Source: DATCJU01 sp036562635 (GTDB lineage Bacteria > Actinomycetota > Actinomycetes > Mycobacteriales > Pseudonocardiaceae). From it: 64,000 bases of DNA. The stretch covers positions 1-64,000 of the forward strand of contig DATCJU010000151.1 of the NCBI GenBank assembly GCA_036562635.1, read 5' to 3'. This document shows positions 27,186-35,489 of this stretch, in pieces; within the stretch, counting starts at the first letter, position 1, and every line of letters begins with the position of its first letter. The translations under genes and the position numbers were made by a program. Below the pieces are notes generated by a model. That model did not search any database. It was not told the DNA's origin and saw only the letters and a program-made list of their open reading frames with translations.

Positions 27186-27773
27186 TCAGTTGCGCCGGGT
27201 CGACCGTGCCGTGCCGGCGGTCGCCCCCTCCTCGGTCTCACCTCGCTTCCGGGCGATGCCACGGCTGGCGAGGGCCGTTCCCGCGCCCACGGCGACCGCG
27301 ACCGGCCACTCGATGACTTCCAGGGCTGCGGCGACACCCAGACCCGCGTAGTAGGCGGCCCGCTGGGGCGAGGGCAGCATGGAGCGGACCGTGTTCACCG
27401 CGCCGGCGACCTCCTCGCTGCTCACACGGGGCATCCGCAGCGGGGGAAGGGGCAGGCGCGGCAGCGGCACGCGGGGCATCCGGAACTCGGCGGTGACGAA
27501 CGGCAGCTGCAACGTCGCCGTGCGCGGTTTCTGCTCCCGCTCGGCCTGCTCCTGGTGTCCCTGTGCCGTCCGTCTCCGGGCCGTGGTGGCCGGTTCCTGC
27601 GTGGTAGTCCTGGTCTGTTTCTGGGCCGCGGCAACCGGATCCTGCACGGTCCTGGCGGCCTTCCGCGTGGCCTCGGTTCCCGTACTGGGGGTGCGCCGCC
27701 GCGTTGTCTGGCTGCGGGACGACGCCTGACTGCGGGACCGCGTGGATCTGGTGGGGCCCCCGGCAGCAGTCAT
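27186..27773 (-). CDS. Possible P-type ATPase accessory protein
   Basis: 195 aa. The first 90 residues are disordered and rich in Thr, Arg, Gln and Ser. A proline/leucine-rich stretch (about 100-130, repeats of PRLPLPPL type) leads to a conserved-looking C-terminal hydrophobic unit: QRAAYYAGLGVAAALEVIEW then PVAVAVGAGTALASRG, ending in a basic tail. Proteins with this last block are, as far as I recall, found upstream of CtpI-like pumps in actinomycetes. In M. tuberculosis small PacL proteins play a chaperone/scaffold role for other pumps; an analogous role is inferred. GGAGGAG precedes the ATG at 27773. The gap to the pump gene is 59 bases. Confidence 0.8.
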   Translation of the reverse strand: MTAAGGPTRSTRSRSQASSRSQTTRRRTPSTGTEATRKAARTVQDPVAAAQKQTRTTTQEPATTARRRTAQGHQEQAEREQKPRTATLQLPFVTAEFRMPRVPLPRLPLPPLRMPRVSSEEVAGAVNTVRSMLPSPQRAAYYAGLGVAAALEVIEWPVAVAVGAGTALASRGIARKRGETEEGATAGTARSTRRN

Positions 27774-27972
27774 GGCTCCTCCTCGTGGAGTGGAGAGTGC
27801 GTCTGCTCGGATCGGGCGCCGTCCGGCCTGATCGGTCCGCGTGACGACGAACAGGATTCGGCGACGGGTCCCGGTGAGCAACGATATCGACGAGTGACGA
27901 TTCGGCGACCTGCAGGAAAACGATTCCGGAGGACAACCACCCGAAGGTGGCCCACACGCCGGGTGGGACGTT

Positions 27973-28563
27973 TCATCGGCGTCCCCGACCGGAAACGATA
28001 TCCCGGGCCCGGTCCAGCACACCCATCATCGGACCGAGCACGAGATTGCCGGGTGGGGTGTGCGGGGCCGCGGGGTGCGGCCGGGTCGGTGCGATCGTTT
28101 TCGCCAACGCGGCCTTGCGTCCGAGCTCGACCAGTTCCTCGGTGGTGCAGACCGAACGCAGCTGCGGGAACAGCTCGTTCTCCTCCTCCTGCACGTGTTG
28201 GCGGATCTGCCGCATCAACCGGTGGACGGTGGGCCAGAACTCCTCGTGCTCGGGGTTCATCCCCTCCAGTTCCGCCATGGTCCGTTCGGCGTCGAGGTGC
28301 TCGGCCAGCTCGTGTTCGGCGATCCGATCCCCGTCGGGTACTCGCGCCCGGACCACGGGGTACAGGTGCAGTTCCTCGGCCACCGAGTGGCGGACCAGTT
28401 CGATGACCACCTGCTCCGCGACGACCTTCGCCTCCCGACCGGTGCCGCCGGCCAGCTGTCCCAGCCGCTCGAACAACGCCTCCACCCTGCGGTGATCGGC
28501 GGTGAGCAGCGTGATCAGGTCCTCGGGCCGGCCCTCCTCGTGGTGCGGCGGCGAGTCGGTCAC
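27973..28563 (-). CDS. Hemerythrin HHE-domain protein
   Basis: 196 aa. A four-helix hemerythrin domain (about 15-160) shows His/Glu ligands for a di-iron centre: DHRRVEALFERL, HSVAEELHLYPVV, HELAEHLDAERTM and HVQEEENELFPQL. The C-terminal 35 residues (PHPAAPHTPPGNLVLGPMMG) are a flexible tail. Such proteins bind oxygen, NO or iron, or take part in peroxide responses in actinobacteria. A GTG start at 28563 is preceded by GGAGG. Confidence 0.9.
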   Translation of the reverse strand: MTDSPPHHEEGRPEDLITLLTADHRRVEALFERLGQLAGGTGREAKVVAEQVVIELVRHSVAEELHLYPVVRARVPDGDRIAEHELAEHLDAERTMAELEGMNPEHEEFWPTVHRLMRQIRQHVQEEENELFPQLRSVCTTEELVELGRKAALAKTIAPTRPHPAAPHTPPGNLVLGPMMGVLDRARDIVSGRGRR

Positions 28564-28697
28564 GGGAACCTCCGCATCGGCGTCGAGTTCTTCCGGGATG
28601 CTCTTCGGGCTTTCCCGGGAACGCCGTGGACAAACCTCCTGCCCGCACTGATCCACCGGGAGGCGGCGTGGATGTCGGTCGGGCGGGCTCGAACAGG

Positions 28698-28731
28698 CGA
28701 AGGGGGTGAGCCGTCCGGCTCACCCCCTTCG
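28698..28731. terminator. Terminator hairpin after the IF2_N mini-protein gene
   Basis: Perfect 15-base stem, 28698-28712 with 28717-28731, loop GTCC. It lies 12 bases beyond the stop of the small gene at 28743 and separates it from the hemerythrin gene on the same strand. Confidence 0.85.
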
Positions 28732-28742
28732 TGGACTCGGTC

Positions 28743-29009
28743 TCAACCGCTCATCTCCGGCCGGGCTTCGCGCTGCCGCGGAACCCAGGCCCTGGTCCGC
28801 GTGCTCAGCGAGCGCACCACCTCGGCCGCCAGTTCGGCGTCCAGCAACGACGACGGCGTGTATCCGCGGAACCCCAGGTCGTACAGGTGCTCCAGCACCT
28901 CGGCCACCGACACCCGCGCCTGTTCGGCGAGCGTGTAGACGCGCACCAGCTTGGCCGCCGACCCCGCATCACCACGGCCGCCCCTGGTGAACAGCCCGCC
29001 TCTCGGCAT
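28743..29009 (-). CDS. Small protein with IF2_N-like domain
   Basis: 88 aa. Residues about 21-65 (KLVRVYTLAEQARVSVAEVL, then EHLYDLGF and SSLLDAELAAEV) match the pattern of the N-terminal domain of translation initiation factor IF-2 (R-V-Y-x-L-A, S-x-x-L-L-x-x-L-x-x-L-G, then SSL-D). Flanks are Gly/Arg-rich. There is no GTPase domain, so it is a stand-alone module that may touch the ribosome or RNA; function unknown. GGGAGGAAG precedes the ATG at 29009. Confidence 0.8.
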   Translation of the reverse strand: MPRGGLFTRGGRGDAGSAAKLVRVYTLAEQARVSVAEVLEHLYDLGFRGYTPSSLLDAELAAEVVRSLSTRTRAWVPRQREARPEMSG

Positions 29010-29352
29010 ATCGCTTCCTCCCCTCGTCTCCGTCCTTGCGGGACGGAGCCCGTTCATGGCGGAACGATAATCACGGATACCCTTCATCAAGAATTGCCAC
29101 CCAAACGGGTGATATTCCGGAATCCGTCCCCTCTTTCACTGTGGCGCCCGTAACAGGGCGTGTGGGAAGGCGGCCATACCTTCCGGGAATACCGTCCACC
29201 GCGACGACGAATCGCTCCACCACTAGACTCGGTGACGATCGCGCCGGGCGGTGAGTTCCGGTCCTCTGCGGAGTACCCCCGACAGGCGGTCGAATACACC
29301 TTCCGACCCGAGTCGATGATCACCGTCACACCGCCCGCCGGAGGCGATCGTC
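29010..29352. other. Divergent intergenic region
   Basis: About 340 bases between the IF2_N mini-protein and capA-like genes, more AT-rich than its neighbours near 29060-29110. TAGACT at 29224-29229 is a possible -10 toward the capA-like gene. No gene seen. Confidence 0.45.
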
Positions 29353-30328
29353 ATGACCGTCACCCTGGCCCTGGCCGGTGACATGATGTTGGGTCGTGGT
29401 GTGGCCGCCCGGATACGCCGGACCGGACCACTGGACCTGGTTGCACCCGAGATCCGGTGGATCACCCGGGCTGCGGACCTGTTCGTGCTCAACCTGGAGT
29501 GTTGTGTCTCCGCCCGGGGCAGCCCGTGGCCCGATCCGACCAAGCCGTTCTTCTTCCGCGCACCGCCCACCGCCACCGAGACCCTGTCCTGGCTCGGAGT
29601 GGACTGCGTGACGCTGGCGAACAACCACGCCCTGGACTTCCGGCACACCGCGCTGCTCGACACCCTCACCCACCTGCACGACGCGGGAATCGCCACCGTC
29701 GGCGCGGGACGGGACGTGGAGCAGGCCCGCCACCCGGTGGTGCTGACCCGCTCCGGGCTGCGCGTCGGGGTGCTGGGCGTCACCGACCACCCGGCGGACT
29801 TCGCCGCGACACCGAGGCATCCCGGCGTGGCCCACGCCGCGCTGCAGCAGGGGGTACCCGACTGGCTGGTCGACCGGATCGACCGGCTGCGGCGACAGAC
29901 CGACCTGGTCCTGGTCACCCCGCACTGGGGGCCCGAACATGGTGCCCGAACCCCTCGCCTACGTCCGACGCGCCGCCGCGGACCTCGTCGCCGCAGGTGC
30001 CACCGTGGTGGCGGGGCACTCGGCCCACGTGTTCCACGGTGTCGCCGGACTCGGTGGCCGCCCGGTCCTGTTCGACCTGGGCGACTTCCTCGACGACTAC
30101 GCGGTCCACCCGGTGCTGCGGAACGACCGCGGCCTGTTGTTCCTGTTGACGCTGGACGCGGACGGCCCGCGGACACTGACCGCGTTCCCGCTCGCCCTGG
30201 AGACCGCCCGTACCCGGCTGGCCACCGGGGCCGAGTACACCTGGGTTCGCGACCGGTTCACCACGGCGTGCGCCCGGCTGGGCACCACGGTGACCGATCG
30301 GGGCGATCACCTGGAGGTGCGGTGGTGA
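29353..30328 (+). pseudogene. CapA-like protein, interrupted by one-base frameshift
   Basis: CapA/PGA_cap metallophosphatase-like family, linked to poly-gamma-glutamate or capsule synthesis. The first part (29353-29934) reads LALAGDMMLGRGV, NLECCVSARG, VTLANNHALDF and LVTPHWGP. The rest (MVPEPLAYVRRAAADLVAAG, VVAGHSAHVFHG, LFDLGDFLDDY) continues in another frame from about 29936. The break is at the run of five G at 29927-29931: with four G the frame reads HWGPNMVPEP, exactly the family motif, giving a 324 aa protein. Either a sequencing slip in the homopolymer or a recent mutation. GGAGG lies eight bases before the ATG. Confidence 0.85.
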
Positions 30329-30343
30329 GTCCGGACGTGCCGG

Positions 30344-30574
30344 TCAGGCCGGCATGCGGGAACGCAACCAACGCTCGGCGAACTGTCGTACCTGCTCCTG
30401 GTCCGTCCACCCGGACGGGGGTACCGGCACCCGATCCACCAGTCCGCTCATGTTGAGCGATCCCACGTGGTCCCCGCGGTGCACCGTCATGTACGGATCG
30501 CCCCGCCCCCAGCGGAAGGTGAATCCGGCGCGGCGGTGCCACGCCACCGGAAAGCTGACGTCCCGTTCCCCCAT
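30344..30574 (-). CDS. Hypothetical small protein, 76 aa
   Basis: 76 aa beginning MGERDVSFPVAWHRRAGFTF. It has a central WGRGDPYMTVHRGDH stretch and a C-terminal helix with VRQFAERWLRSRMP. It is soluble, with a high aromatic and charged content and normal codon use. No family is recognised. It converges on the capA-like gene with a 15-base gap. GGGGTGG precedes the ATG at 30574. Confidence 0.65.
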   Translation of the reverse strand: MGERDVSFPVAWHRRAGFTFRWGRGDPYMTVHRGDHVGSLNMSGLVDRVPVPPSGWTDQEQVRQFAERWLRSRMPA

Positions 30575-31936
30575 ACGCGCCACCCCACTACCGCCTCGTG
30601 GCAGGAATGCGCGCCCCGTCACTCCGGGGCGTCAAGCCTCTGTCCTGCGAAAACGACACCCGATGTCGCGTTGTGCCGTATGCATGGCGCTTACGTTTCC
30701 GATAACGGTCCCCCGCTGGTGCCGCTCAATCCGACATTGGTGGAGTCTCATCGCTGGATCCGCCGAGCAGCTGTGACTCTCCGCACACGATCGCGGTCTG
30801 CCGCGCCGGACTCGAGGCTCTCCGAGCCGGAGCACCGCAGCCGCCACCGCTCACGATCACCGAACACCCGCGCGGATCCCCGTCGGGTACGGACCGGCCC
30901 GGACAGCGGGTCGCCGTGCCCTCCTGTGCGCCGGATGGACCGGGCGACCGGGAAGAAGGACGCCGGGAACACACGCGGACCGGTGTCGGAGGATGGGACC
31001 ATCCCGAGCTCGAGTACCTCACCCGCGGCACGGCCCGCCGTCGGATGGCCGGGGATCCCCGGAACGTGGTGGGTGACCGCCGAGCGTTCCGATCCACGTA
31101 CCACCGATCGGCTCGTCCGGGGCCTGCCGTCCTCCCACCCCGGAACTGCCACACATCGGCACCCCACCGAGTGACGAAATGGTCGATCCACGTCCTCATC
31201 CGGTTACCACCAGGGGCACACACACGGCCGGGAGAGGACGGAACGGAACCGCACGATCGTGACCGTACTCCGGAGGAGGAACGGAAAACTCCCCCGAGTT
31301 CGGGACCGGATGCACCCCGATCAGCGGTCTTTCCGTCGCATCATCTCGGTCCCGAGCAGAACAACCCTCCGCAACGGGTTTTCGTCGCCCGGCACGGTGC
31401 ATGGTCACCATCACTCCCCTTGATCCCCGGCTGCGGCACCACAGTACTTTGCTCGGGAGAGTGACACGAACACACGAACGAGCGATTGCTTCACTATTCA
31501 CTGTGATGCTCTAGTTCGGTCGGATCGGCGCGGAAAACCCCTTTCACGCCGCAGACGAAGAACACACCGTGATCTGCACGGTCGTCACCACGACACGGCG
31601 CTTCTCCGTGACACCGACGTATTCCCGACGCATGCTCCGGGCACAGCGAACGGGCGAGATCCCGCCGGACCGGCGGCACGACACCCCCGGACGGCGTCCG
31701 GACCGATCACACCACGTCACCGGTCACGGAGACGACGGGAGCGAAGGGCCTCCCGGCACCCCGATGCGCGGGGGTGGAAGGTCCTCGCGCCCTTCCCCGG
31801 CGGTGCGCACGGAGCGACGGTGGACAGGACCGGCACCGGGCGGGCGAACCGGAGGTCCGGATGGACACCTTGCTGCGCGACGCACCGCTCTCCCGGGTGA
31901 GTGGCCGCAAGGCGCCGCCAGGTCGTTCCTGGCTGG
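30575..31936. other. 1.36 kb region without recognisable genes
   Basis: No open frame here has convincing composition, start context or family resemblance. Overlapping frames on both strands are equally long, as expected from GC content alone. The DNA is less GC-rich than its flanks around 30650-30780 and 31450-31640. It may hold decayed genes, a long leader of the minus-strand 76 aa gene, or an untranslated RNA; none can be supported. Confidence 0.5.
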
Positions 31937-32410
31937 TCAGTCGACGGTGGCGGCACGACGCCGGGCACCCCGCCCCAGCAACGTGCCGAGCAGGATCATG
32001 CCTGCGGCAAGCCCCAGGTGCAGCCAGTTGTCCGCGTTGTTGACCGGCACGAAGTTGGCGGCGCTGTCGTGGTCGATCACCAGCCCGTACAGCCACAGCA
32101 CCAGATAGATGATCCCGCCACCGACCAGGAAGGCCCGTGCCGTGCCGGTCGCGCGTGACATCGCGACCCCGACCAGACCGAACAGCAGGTGCACGATGTT
32201 GTGCAGGACCGACACCTGGAAGACACCGAGCAGCTTGGCCTGCGAATTGTGGCCGGCGAACTGCAGGGTGTCGTAGTCGGTGGTGATCCCCGGAATGAAC
32301 CCGAGCACACCCACCAGCAGGAAAACCGCACCGACCAGTCCCGCAGCCGTTCGCAGTGCCTCACCGCCAGCCCCGTGGGTGGCTGACGCACCGGTTTCGA
32401 AGTCCGCCAT
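31937..32410 (-). CDS. DUF4383 membrane protein
   Basis: 157 aa with four TM helices (about residues 20-40, 65-85, 93-113, 128-148). The family hallmark segments are seen: VFLLVGVLGFIPGIT, LLGVFQVSVLHNIVHLLFG, and the NNADNWLHLGLAAGM stretch. DUF4383 proteins are common inner-membrane proteins of actinobacteria with no known activity. The ATG at 32410 is preceded by GAGGGG. Confidence 0.88.
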   Translation of the reverse strand: MADFETGASATHGAGGEALRTAAGLVGAVFLLVGVLGFIPGITTDYDTLQFAGHNSQAKLLGVFQVSVLHNIVHLLFGLVGVAMSRATGTARAFLVGGGIIYLVLWLYGLVIDHDSAANFVPVNNADNWLHLGLAAGMILLGTLLGRGARRRAATVD

Positions 32411-32689
32411 GCTCGTCACGCCCCTCACCGGCATCCGACCTTGTCAGGCCCGAGATCTACCCACGCGTCACCAGGACAAACGTCGCAAGAGGTTGAACCG
32501 GAGGCCGCCGGGGTACGCAAGTCGCGAGCCACGCGCCGACGACACGTCCCGCGGATTCCGACGAGCACGGGTGCGGAAGCCCGACCGGTGCCGTCCCGGC
32601 CGTCGGCTCCCTCCCGACCACCACCGCCCCCAGGCTCCGAAGGACTCGGCACGAATACGTACCGACACCGTGGAGGGACGGAACGGCAC

Positions 32690-33586
32690 ATGGTCACCCC
32701 GGAACAGATCCCCCCGCAGGAGCAGGCGTACCCGGGCCGAACCGAGCGGATGGAACCCCGTCCGCGGGACTCGATGGAGGACTACCGGGGGCGAGACCTG
32801 CTGGCGGGTCGGCGGGCCCTGATCACCGGAGGCGACTCCGGCATCGGACGCGCCGTGGCGGTGGCCTTCGCCAAGGAAGGGGCCGACGTCGCCATCGCCT
32901 ACCTGGACGAGCACGAGGACGCCGAACACACCGCGGAGCTGGTCCGCAGGGTCGGGCGACGCTGTGTCCTGCTGCCGGGTGATCTGGCGGACCGGGAGCA
33001 CTGTCGCCAGGTGGTCGAACGGACCGTGGCCGAACTGGGCGGATTGGAGGTACTGGTCAACAACGTCGCATTCCAGCAACCTGTGTCCTCCCCCGAGGAG
33101 CTGGACGACGAGCAGTGGCTGCGCACCTTCGACGTGAACATCCACTCCTACTTCCGGGTGATCCGCGCTGCCCTACCCCATCTGCGGGAGGGGGCCGCGA
33201 TCATCAACACCGCCTCGGTGAACGGGCTGCGCGGCAACAAGTCGCTGATCGACTACGCGGCGACCAAGGGCGCGGTCATCGCCCTGACCTACTCGCTGGC
33301 CCAGGCGCTGGTCGAACGTCGGATCCGGGTGAACTGCGTGGCTCCGGGCCCGGTGTGGACCCCGCTGATCCCCGCCACGTTCGACGAGGACCGGGTCAGC
33401 AGCTTCGGTTCCCAGGTGCCCATGCAGCGTGCCGCCCACCCTGACGAGATCGCCCCGTCCTACGTCTTCTTCGCCGCCGAGCAGCTGTCCTCCTACTACA
33501 CCGGGGAGGTGCTGGCCCCGCTGGGCGGCGAGGTCACCCCGGGCTGCGTCGGAGCCGGCCGAGGACCGGGCAGCCCTGTGAGGTGA
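32690..33586 (+). CDS. Short-chain dehydrogenase/reductase (stress-type SDR)
   Basis: 298 aa. A 50-residue N-terminal extension (QIPPQEQAYPGRTERMEPRP) precedes the classical SDR fold: GGDSGIGRAVA cofactor loop, NNVAFQQP, NTASVNGL with the catalytic Ser, and YAATKGA with Tyr and Lys. The extension with a Pro/Gln-rich start and the QVPMQRAAHPDEIAPSYVFF end match the general-stress SDR group (YdaD/YhdF of Bacillus). Substrate unknown. GGAGGG lies about 12 bases before the ATG. Confidence 0.88.
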   Translation: MVTPEQIPPQEQAYPGRTERMEPRPRDSMEDYRGRDLLAGRRALITGGDSGIGRAVAVAFAKEGADVAIAYLDEHEDAEHTAELVRRVGRRCVLLPGDLADREHCRQVVERTVAELGGLEVLVNNVAFQQPVSSPEELDDEQWLRTFDVNIHSYFRVIRAALPHLREGAAIINTASVNGLRGNKSLIDYAATKGAVIALTYSLAQALVERRIRVNCVAPGPVWTPLIPATFDEDRVSSFGSQVPMQRAAHPDEIAPSYVFFAAEQLSSYYTGEVLAPLGGEVTPGCVGAGRGPGSPVR

Positions 33587-33641
33587 CACGTCACAGTCCT
33601 CATGCGCACAACGACGGGCTCGGTCGCTCGTTGATGTAGCC

Positions 33642-34133
33642 GTGAGGAAGCGAGAGCAGGGCAGCTCACGAGACGAGTCCTCGGGAGAAATCGCCCGTTC
33701 GCTGTACATCGGTGGAGTGAGTGGGGTTGCCCTGGGCGTGCTGTGCGCGCTGGGGTACGCCACGTTGGTGGAATCGGCACCCGACGGCAACATCCTGCGC
33801 TGGGTGTTGGGCTCCGTGCTGTTCGGGTTGATGGTCGGTGGTGCGCTGGGCGTGGCCACCGGCCTGGTCGTCGGCGTGAGCCTGCGAGCGCTCCGCCACA
33901 CGCCCACCCTCCTGGCCGGAGGCCTGGCCGCCCTGCTGGCCGGGTTCACGGTCCTGCTGTGCGTCACCTACCTGGGGCCCGGCAAGAACGAGATGACGGC
34001 ACCGTTCTCACTCGGCCTCGCCGGCGCGGCGGCCCTCCTCGCCGGGGTGCTGACCCCCTGGATCCGTCGCGCAGGAGGCACGGTCTCCACCGGGTCCGCC
34101 GGCGACTCCGGGTTCCGGGACCAGCAGTCCTGA
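33642..34133 (+). CDS. Hypothetical four-TM membrane protein
   Basis: 163 aa with four hydrophobic helices (about 22-44, 55-78, 87-107, 117-135) after a charged, Ser-rich N terminus, ending in a polar tail. Glycine-rich helices (GGVSGVALGVLCALG, MVGGALGVATGLVVGV) resemble small-residue packing of unknown-function actinobacterial membrane proteins. No family is recognised. The GTG start at 33642 lacks a clear ribosome binding site. It lies 55 bases after the SDR gene and may be cotranscribed. Confidence 0.75.
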   Translation: MRKREQGSSRDESSGEIARSLYIGGVSGVALGVLCALGYATLVESAPDGNILRWVLGSVLFGLMVGGALGVATGLVVGVSLRALRHTPTLLAGGLAALLAGFTVLLCVTYLGPGKNEMTAPFSLGLAGAAALLAGVLTPWIRRAGGTVSTGSAGDSGFRDQQS

Positions 34134-34265
34134 GACACTCCGGACTTTCCGGTCCCCGGGCGTGGGGAAGGCGCACGCCACGCCACCCGGCACCGACCCT
34201 CGGCGGTCGACCCCCGTGCGCCGGTGTGAGTGCGCGCCGACGGAAACGAGCGGTCCACGACGTGC

Positions 34266-34314
34266 GTTCGGGCGTTGCCGGATGCACCCGCGTCGCATCC
34301 GGCAACGCCCGAAC
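34266..34314. terminator. Terminator of the metY-metX operon
   Basis: A perfect 20-base-pair stem, 34266-34285 with 34295-34314, and a 9-base loop. The stem begins one base after the metX stop codon. The + strand gene at 33642-34133 ends 132 bases away on the other side, so the hairpin may serve both directions. Confidence 0.88.
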
Positions 34315-34315
34315 G

Positions 34316-35470
34316 TCAGGAGAGCACGCCGTCGAGCAGGCCGGTCACCAACCTGCCCACCTGCTCCGTCTCGATCAGGAACGCGTCGTGGCCGTACGGG
34401 GAGTGGATCACCTGCAACGGCCCGGCCTTGGGAATCGCGGCCGCGAGCTCCTCCTGCTGCTCCAGGGGGAACAACCGGTCGGTGTCCACCCCGGCGACGA
34501 TGGTCCGCGCCCGCACCCGACGCAGCGCCTCGGCGACACCACCCCGTCCCCGGCCGACGTCGTGCCCCGCCATGGCGGTGGTCAAGGTGACGTAGCTGCC
34601 GGCGTCGAACCGCCGCACCAGCTTCTCCGCGTGGTGGTCCAGGTAGGACTCCACCTGGTACCGACCTCCGTACCAGGGGTGTTCCCCCTCCTGGTACTCC
34701 GCCCCGAACCGGACCTGCAGTTCACCGGGGGACCGGTAGGTGATGTGGGCAATGCGGCGTGCCAGGCCCAGTCCGTGGTGCGGTCCCCCACCGGGAGGGC
34801 TGTCGTAGTAGTCGCCGCCCTGCCACCCCGGATCGCCTCGGACGGCGTGCACCTGGGCCGAGCACCAGGCGATCTGCTCGGCGGAGGACCGGGCACAGCA
34901 GGCCAGCAGGAGCGCCGCGTCGACCCGGTCCGGTTCGCTGACCGCCCACTCCAGGGCCCGGATACCACCGAGGGAGCCGCCGATCACCGCCGCCCACCGT
35001 TCGATCCCCAGGGCGTCGGCGAGCTGGACCTCGGCCGCCACCATGTCCCGGATCGTGATCACGGGGAACCGGCTTCCCCAGGGACGCCCATCAGGTGCGA
35101 GCGAGGCCGGTCCGGTGCTGCCCTGGCAGCCTCCCAGCGCGTTCGGTACCACGACGAACCAGCGTCGGGTGTCCAGGGGGCGCCCCGGCCCGATCAGTGC
35201 GTCCCACCATCCGGATGTGGGATGCCCCGGACCTGCCGGACCGGCCGCGTGACTGTCCCCGGTGAGAGCGTGCAGCACGAGCACGGCGTTCCCGCGGTCC
35301 GCGGCCAGCGTGCCCCAGGTCTCGTACGCCAGGCGCACGCCGGGCAACTCTCCCCCCGCCTCCAACTTGAGCGGTTCGGACAGGGAGATCCACCGGCGAT
35401 CCCCCGGTGGATCTCCCTCCTGCCATGCACCAGTGACGGGCGGAGAGTCACCGCGTATCGCGATGACCAT
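34316..35470 (-). CDS. metX: Homoserine O-acetyltransferase
   Basis: 384 aa, alpha/beta hydrolase fold acyltransferase of the MetX family. GELPGVRLAYETWG and HALTGDSHA at the N terminus, PNALGGCQGSTGP, the nucleophile elbow GGSLGGIRALEW, DTDRLFP with Asp, and SPYGHDAFL with the catalytic His. It makes O-acetyl-L-homoserine from homoserine and acetyl-CoA for direct sulfhydrylation by MetY, whose gene precedes it by 19 bases on the same transcript. The ATG at 35470 has GAGGAG upstream. Full length for the family. Confidence 0.95.
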   Translation of the reverse strand: MVIAIRGDSPPVTGAWQEGDPPGDRRWISLSEPLKLEAGGELPGVRLAYETWGTLAADRGNAVLVLHALTGDSHAAGPAGPGHPTSGWWDALIGPGRPLDTRRWFVVVPNALGGCQGSTGPASLAPDGRPWGSRFPVITIRDMVAAEVQLADALGIERWAAVIGGSLGGIRALEWAVSEPDRVDAALLLACCARSSAEQIAWCSAQVHAVRGDPGWQGGDYYDSPPGGGPHHGLGLARRIAHITYRSPGELQVRFGAEYQEGEHPWYGGRYQVESYLDHHAEKLVRRFDAGSYVTLTTAMAGHDVGRGRGGVAEALRRVRARTIVAGVDTDRLFPLEQQEELAAAIPKAGPLQVIHSPYGHDAFLIETEQVGRLVTGLLDGVLS

Positions 35471-35489
35471 GGTGTTGTGCTCCTCGGGC

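Noticed and set aside
22645..27351. A 1,568-codon open frame antisense to the P-type ATPase
   Set aside because: It mirrors the ATPase gene, is rich in Gln, Arg, Gly and His as expected from antisense high-GC codons, and has no recognisable domain.
30916..31464. A 182-codon frame in the gene-poor region
   Set aside because: Composition is Arg/Pro/His-rich, no start signal, and equally long frames overlap it on the other strand.
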